Under the pieces are notes generated by a model. The model did not search any database. It had not been told where the DNA came from and saw only the letters and a list, made by a program, of their open reading frames with translations. Shown one piece after another: positions 58,741 to 64,000 of a stretch of 64,000 nt of DNA (position 1 is its first letter; every line of letters begins with the position of its first letter). A program made the translations under genes and the position numbers. Source of the stretch: Tetracentron sinense (taxonomy: Eukaryota > Streptophyta > Magnoliopsida > Trochodendrales > Trochodendraceae); NCBI GenBank assembly GCA_015143295.1, contig CM026557.1, positions 31,939,965 to 32,003,964 on the forward strand, written 5' to 3'.

Positions 58741-59705
58741 GTAGAACCTCGGAACTCATGTGCACTGTGCTATGAATAGTGATATGAATAGTGCAGTGCA
58801 TAAGGCATGTAAAGGCCAGGATCTTTCATGTAATCATATGTGTTTTGTTTAAAAGATAAGGAGGGTTTCATTTAAATCTTATTAGTGTTTAAAGTGTGTG
58901 TTTTTGGGTGCTAAGAACCAAGGTGAAAGAGTATGAAAATACTCTTAAGTGTCAAAAGTGGGAAAAAATGTCAACACAGGCAAAAATGGGGCAGATTGGT
59001 CAACCCCTCAGAGGACCAGTCGACCCTTAGGAGACCGGTCGACCCTTCCACTTGACCGGTCGACTGCTCCCCCCTTTTTTTGTGTGGGGGTTTTTTGGCA
59101 GTGAGGGTCCAAAGGACCAGTCTACCGCTCCCTTGCCTTTTGTGCCTTAGCTGACCTATTGGGATATTTTTAGGACATTTTGGGGTTTTGGCAAACCCCA
59201 AAGCCTCATATAAACCCCAATTCATGGGGTTTGAGCTACCAAAGCTCTTAGGCTTAAATTGAGAGGAATTTTGAGAGAGGAAGAGAGAGAGAACACTAGG
59301 ATTTGCTAGGGTTCGTGCTAGGACCAAAAGAGAAGTCCGGTTTTCGCTTCTCAACTATTCCTAAAGCTTTAGACCGTAGGGATCTGGTATCGAAAGGTAG
59401 ATACTTTCTACTATCTACCCTTGTTATGATTCCTTAAGTAAAGTAAGATAAAAACCATATTTTCTTGGTGAATTCTATATATGAAACCTAAGTACTCGCA
59501 AACTATTGCTATGAATGAAACTCTATGATCATGATTCGATGTTTAAAGGCTTTCTATGACTACCATGATGCTCACAAGTACTTTATGAACTCTATATTTT
59601 GCATGATCGAAGTTTTCTCATAAGGAATAGTATTTCAACTCGTAAGCAAAGTTTCATAAGAAAAACTCAAAGATCACAAGCTCATAAGCATTGATAAATC
59701 CAAAT
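58741..59705 (+). mobile_element. LTR copy D, interrupted by a LINE
   Basis: It starts TGTAGAACCTCGGAACTC, corresponding to the complement of the copy A terminus (TGTAGAGACC). The word cluster GACCAGTCGACCC, GACCGGTCGACCC and GACCGGTCGACTG lies at 58999-59070. A TATA-like CATATAAACCCC is at 59206-59217, followed by a purine-rich leader. The right part is lost at the LINE boundary. Confidence 0.65.
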
Positions 59706-62700
59706 TGGGGGTTTTTTTTTTTTTTGGAAGGTAAGCTGGGGTTAGGCGGACCCCGACCAGATAAATAGAACCAGAAGCCAATTACATCCTCACATCTACC
59801 GTTCCAGCCCTATCCTCGGAAAGAAAGGACAAGGTCTCGGAAGGAAGAAGCGAAGGAGGAAAGTAGAGGTGAGAAGGAACTGAACAAAACCTAGCAAGAG
59901 AGTCGGCTACAAGGTTGGATTCATGCCACACATGGGAAATAGAGCAATCTAAGAAGCATTGAATGAGATCTTTAGCAGCCCGAATTCCCCTCTCCAATGC
60001 CATGGTAGGTTGGATTTTCCATTCAAGCAGTCAACAACCCATTGAGAATCCGAGTAGACCCAAATCCTTGAAGCTCCAAAATCTCTTGCCATTGCCAACC
60101 CTTTGCTTAAAGCTTTCAGTTCTAGGAGATTGATCTCCTACAAAGGACACCCTTCCGCAAATGCAACATATAAATTTCCTAGATGATCACACAGAATACC
60201 CCCCAAACCAGCTAAGCTCTCTCTGAGGGAACCATCCAAATTTAGGGCCCACTAGCCCTTAGGTAGGGGGCACCACGAGCATTGCCGGCCTACTGGAACA
60301 CAGAATTCGGCCTTAATATCCCAGACATCTAGAAATGAGCGATTTCGATCACTGTCTTCTACTATGTGCTTCCCACAGGCAAATCTCCCACTAGTATCAT
60401 TCTTTATCATCTTCGAGATGCAGCCATGGTCCTTTGTTTGGTTCTTGAATATTCTATTATTTCTTTCTCCAAATATGATAAAGAGTGGCATTAAGAGCTA
60501 CTTTTTTTACACACTGGATTAAGTTCTTACCTGAGAAGGAGTGGAGAATCCATGACTTTTCTTCTTCCCAACCTAGAATCCCATGGTGCCGAAACCCACA
60601 CCAAGAGAGCACCTGTTTCCATATTAGAGAAGTGAAGGGACAAGCAAAAAATAAATGTTCTAGGTCCTTAGACACATACCAACAGAAGATGCACCTCGAA
60701 TTCTATAGAATTGAGTGGTGCAAAAGCAAATCTTGAGTTTGGAGGCCATTTGTCCAAACCATCCATGCTACAAAGCTATGACGACGCACATTTTGATTAA
60801 ACTAGAACAATTTATCCCATAGGATCTTTGGTTGTACCACTCTGATTGCTTCCCAAGCTGATTTGAACGAGAAAACTCCATTAGACTCTGGCTTCCAAAT
60901 AATCTGATCCTCCTCCTCAGATAATAGGGATTAGGCTGGTAGATCATTCCACACCTCACAAAGGTCCACAGATCGCACATGTGGTGGATCCCAAAGCCCA
61001 TTTGAAATTAAGTTAGCCATAGTCGCTGACCTTGATAAGCCGAAACTAATTGAAGATGGCATCCGCATTTTTCATGTAAGATGCCTTTAGAATGCCAGGG
61101 ATCATACCAAAATGATGTTCTTCGACCATTGCAAATCAGATGGCTTATCAACTCCTTTGCCGTTTCTCAAGATTTCAAAATGTGTTGCCAAGCCCATGAA
61201 CAGACAAAAGGAATTTTAATGGCCCAGAAATTCTGTTGTTTCAACAAATTCTTGTGCACCCAATCCACCCACAAATTATTTTTTCCTGAACTAATCTCTC
61301 AAGTTAGACGAAGAAGAGCCTCCCTATTCCAATCTTTTAAACGTCTAATAGCCAACCCGCCTTCTTGCTTGGGGGTGCACACCCGATCCCAGCTAATGGG
61401 AACAACCTTTTTGCCCTCTAGTGATCCTGCCCAAAGGAACCTGCAATAGACTTGTTCTATCACTTTCAAGATCTTTTTTGGTAACATAAAGCAGCTCGTC
61501 CAGTATACTTGTGAACTCATCAAGATAGATCGCACCAACTATGCTCTACCTGCATAAGATATCATACTACATCGCCAAGCTTGAACTTTTCGTGTGACCT
61601 TTTCCACTAAAGGTTGGCATTGGGCCGCGATTATTCTTCATGAGGTGAGAGGCAGGCCAAGGTAATTCACGGGTAGTCTCCCTAACTTGAACCGAAAAAT
61701 ATCTTTCATTCGTTTAGCCATCCTTGGAGGGGGTACTCGCAAAGAATATCTGAGATTTCTCAATGTTTGCTTGGAGCCCAGATAGCAATGAGAACTCGTT
61801 TAGGAGAATAAGGAGATTGGATGTCAATTGCCTGTTAGCCTGAAGAAACACAAACAAGTCGTAAGCAAAACATTGGTGTGAAACCAAGGGGTCCACACAT
61901 CGAGCATGAGGAACAATGTCACCAGAAGATGCAGCCTGATTAAGCTTAGAGGAAAGGCCTTCCATGGCCAACACAAACAAAAAATGGAAAGAGAGGGTCT
62001 CCTTGGCATAGGCCCCTAGAGCTTTCAAAATACCCTGCCAAGGCCCCATTCAGGTTGATCGAGAATTTTGGTGTGGAAATGCAACAGTGAATCCACCTCA
62101 AGAAGCTCGACGGGACGCGCATGAGTTGCATAACTAATAGAAGATAGTCCCAACTAACCGTATCATAAGCTTTCCCTATATCAATCTTAATCACACATCT
62201 CGGTTGACCCTTGTCTTGGTGATAGTTCCTCACAATCTCATGGGTGAGGAGAATGTTGTCTGCAATCTTACGGCCAGGCACGAAAGCCGACTGATTTGGG
62301 CTCACTAGCTCTTGGATCACCCCTCAAATTCTATTAGTGAGCACTTTAGCAATACATTTATAGATAACATTGCAGAGGGATATGGGCCTAAAATCCCCAA
62401 AGGAATTTGGCCTCGCCACTTTTGGAATAAGCATAATCAAAGTAGAGTTAATTTCCCGAAGCATTTTCCCCGATCTAAAGAATGAGTTGACCGCTGTTAT
62501 CACATCTTGGCTGACTAGTTCCCAACATACCTTAAAAAAATGAGATGAAAACCCATCTGGGCCCGGGGCACGATCAATGTCAATGTCAAACATTGCCCTC
62601 TTGATTTCGTCACTATTCACACTTCTCACCAAAAAAGACTGTTGAGACTCATCCTGAACCTTGAACTTGTAACGAGATCCATTCACCTGATGCCTTACCC

Positions 62701-63433
62701 CGGGAGGGGCCAAAAGGTTTTGAAAAAAGAAGATAGCCTCATCTTTAATTTGTGCTTCCTCTGTGAGAATAACACTGTTGCGATCAGGAATTGCAAGAAT
62801 TTTGTTGAAAGATCATCTAGAAGCCAAGTTACTGTGGAAATAGGAGGTATTTCTGTCACCTAAGCTGAGCCACTTCACCCTAGCTTTTTGTCGCAGTTCT
62901 ACTTCTTCACATCTTGCAAGAGCTGAGTAGTTAGCCAACAACTGTCTTTCTGACAGCACTAAACCATGATCTAGAGGGTTATTGAGGACCGCCATTTGAC
63001 AATCATCCAAAAGGGACTTCGCTTCAGTCATTTTCTCTTTCAAATTGAAGAATTTCTCGAAGCTCCACCTTTTTAGGTATTTCTTAACGTGTTTGAGCTT
63101 TTGAGACAGTCGGAACATAGGATTCCCAAAAACGGGTATCCTCCACACATCTGCAATGATCCCTCCAAACTCTTTGCTATCAGTCCAATAATTAAGAATT
63201 TTAAAAGGCCGCATCCCTGACGCAGTATAATAATCTCCCAAACATACAATGGCTGGAGAATGATCAGAGATTCCAGGATGAGGAAAATCTGTGATTGATG
63301 CTGAGACGCAAGCACACCGCTGGCTATTAACTAGAACTCAGTCAAGCTTCGATTGAATACGGTTCCTTCCAATGGATCTAATGGACCATGTAAACTTCAC
63401 TCCTCTACATTTCATATCAAACACCTCCAAATT
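59706..63433 (-). mobile_element. L1-type LINE, minus strand, 5'-truncated
   Basis: The poly(A) tail appears as oligo(T) near 59711-59724. Reading leftward from about 63430: the end of the endonuclease domain (GVKFTWSI), RT, then a C-terminal RNase H-like domain. Truncated in the endonuclease domain. A possible short target duplication TCCAAATT is at about 59698 and 63426; this is uncertain. Confidence 0.85.
59782..63315 (-). pseudogene. LINE ORF2 (endonuclease end, RT, RNase H), broken
   Basis: The linker 63241-62813 ends in WLSLGDRNTSYFH. RT follows: RAPGPDGFSSHFFK and GDFRPISLCNVIYK (62713-62324), SAFVPGRKIADNILL, IKIDIGKAYDTV and SRGLCQGDPL (62320-61946). The catalytic box is altered to FAYDLFVF (61870-61890), where the family has FADD. 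Later pieces hold WDRVCTPKQEGGL (61538-61299) and LEHLFFACPF (60675-60457). The RNase H end HVWHESNLVADSLA is at 60003-59782. Multiple stops and frameshifts. Confidence 0.88.
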
Positions 63434-64000
63434 TTAACCCCCCATTCCCGATTAGGCTGGATCCCGAGGAGGTATAAGTGATAAATTGCAATTGAGTTGA
63501 GAGTCTCCACCTATCTAATTCTGAGGGAAATAGGTCCCTGAAATAGTTGGATAAGGCATAGTCTGGAAGTCAAAGGTCAAGGTAAAGGATTCAGTTGAGT
63601 TAGGGGAAGGTGTTAGGTACCCCTAAACTCCCATCCAGAGATGGTTACCTACTCTCTAAGTCTGAATCAAATAAAGGAAACCATAAAGAAGTTTGCAATT
63701 TGATCTATATGCTGAGGAATGTAATATTAAGTGAAATAAATGAATTGAGATAAACAAGATAGAAATGGAATAGGGATTCTATCCTAGAGGAGCTAAACCC
63801 GATCAGGGTTGCCCACGTATCCACTATTGGTGGAATCAATCCGCACGTAGTTCAGGAAGGCGATTGATGGTTTGATTGTTTGATGGTTTGGATTATGGGT
63901 GATTGGAAGGTTTGAGGGTTTGATGGTTTGGACTATGGGTGAATGAAAGGTTTGAGGGTTTTCACTCCTATTTGAGGAGAAAAATGGCCTTTTAAGCTCG
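63434..64000 (+). repeat. Ogre/Tat-like LTR fragment at the window end
   Basis: GGGGAAGGTGTTAGGTACCCC (63602-63622), GCCCACGTATCCAC (63810) and CCGCACGTAGTTCAGG (63841) match the signature phrases seen at 33119-33370. A GGTTTGATGGTTTGGA / GGTGA...GAAGGTTTGAGGG repeat of about 60 bp follows (63869-63960). It is cut by the window end. Confidence 0.5.
63866..63960. repeat. Short tandem repeat, about 55-60 bp unit
   Basis: Two units of GATGGTTTGGA.TATGGGTGA followed by GGTTTGAGGGTTT. It lies inside the Ogre-like fragment. Confidence 0.7.

Overview
The window is flowering-plant nuclear DNA: AT-rich, intron-bearing and dense in LTR retrotransposons, L1-type LINEs, hAT-like MITEs, a TRIM and a SINE. 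It holds one intact host gene, and everything else I can recognise is repeat-derived. I cannot name the species. The gene-to-transposon ratio suggests a TE-rich angiosperm genome.

Host gene. Positions 12523-55807 (+) encode DPE2, the cytosolic 4-alpha-glucanotransferase that processes maltose after night-time starch breakdown. I resolved 21 coding exons by splice-site reading and protein similarity. They total 2931 nt and give an unbroken 976-residue protein with two N-terminal CBM20 domains and a split GH77 domain; all three GH77 catalytic carboxylates are present. Nineteen introns are GT-AG. Intron 4 is a textbook U12-type AT-AC intron. Four introns are swollen by transposons: intron 8 is 24.1 kb, intron 19 is 5.1 kb, intron 15 is 4.9 kb and intron 1 is 1.7 kb.

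Layout. 1-4500: nested LTR-like repeats with minisatellites and a copia RNase H remnant. 4542-10744: a full-length broken Ty1/copia element with 866/865-bp LTRs and a 5-bp TSD. 10745-12522: intergenic DNA and the DPE2 promoter/leader. 12523-17573: DPE2 exons 1-8. 17574-41685: intron 8, which contains a minus-strand copia relic holding a TRIM that itself holds a hAT-like MITE, a second copia element (25389-32668) split by a 2.1-kb solo LTR, Ogre/Tat-like LTR sequence, a 30-bp minisatellite, a 5'-truncated LINE and a gypsy gag relic. 41686-55807: exons 9-21, with a MITE carrying a solo LTR in intron 15. 55808-64000: 3' flank with a long inverted-repeat MITE, another LTR copy, a second LINE and an Ogre-like fragment.

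Main discovery candidates. (1) Eight hAT-like MITEs lie inside DPE2 introns. They share terminal and TSD rules, and some share an interior core, but each subfamily has its own array of short palindromic words near its ends. (2) A copia element has no tRNA-type primer-binding site. Instead it has a perfect 16-nt complement to its own LTR starting exactly 2 nt after the LTR, which suggests self-priming. (3) A solo-LTR family carries an unrelated minisatellite at the same position in each copy. All alignments were made by eye; percentages are estimates.
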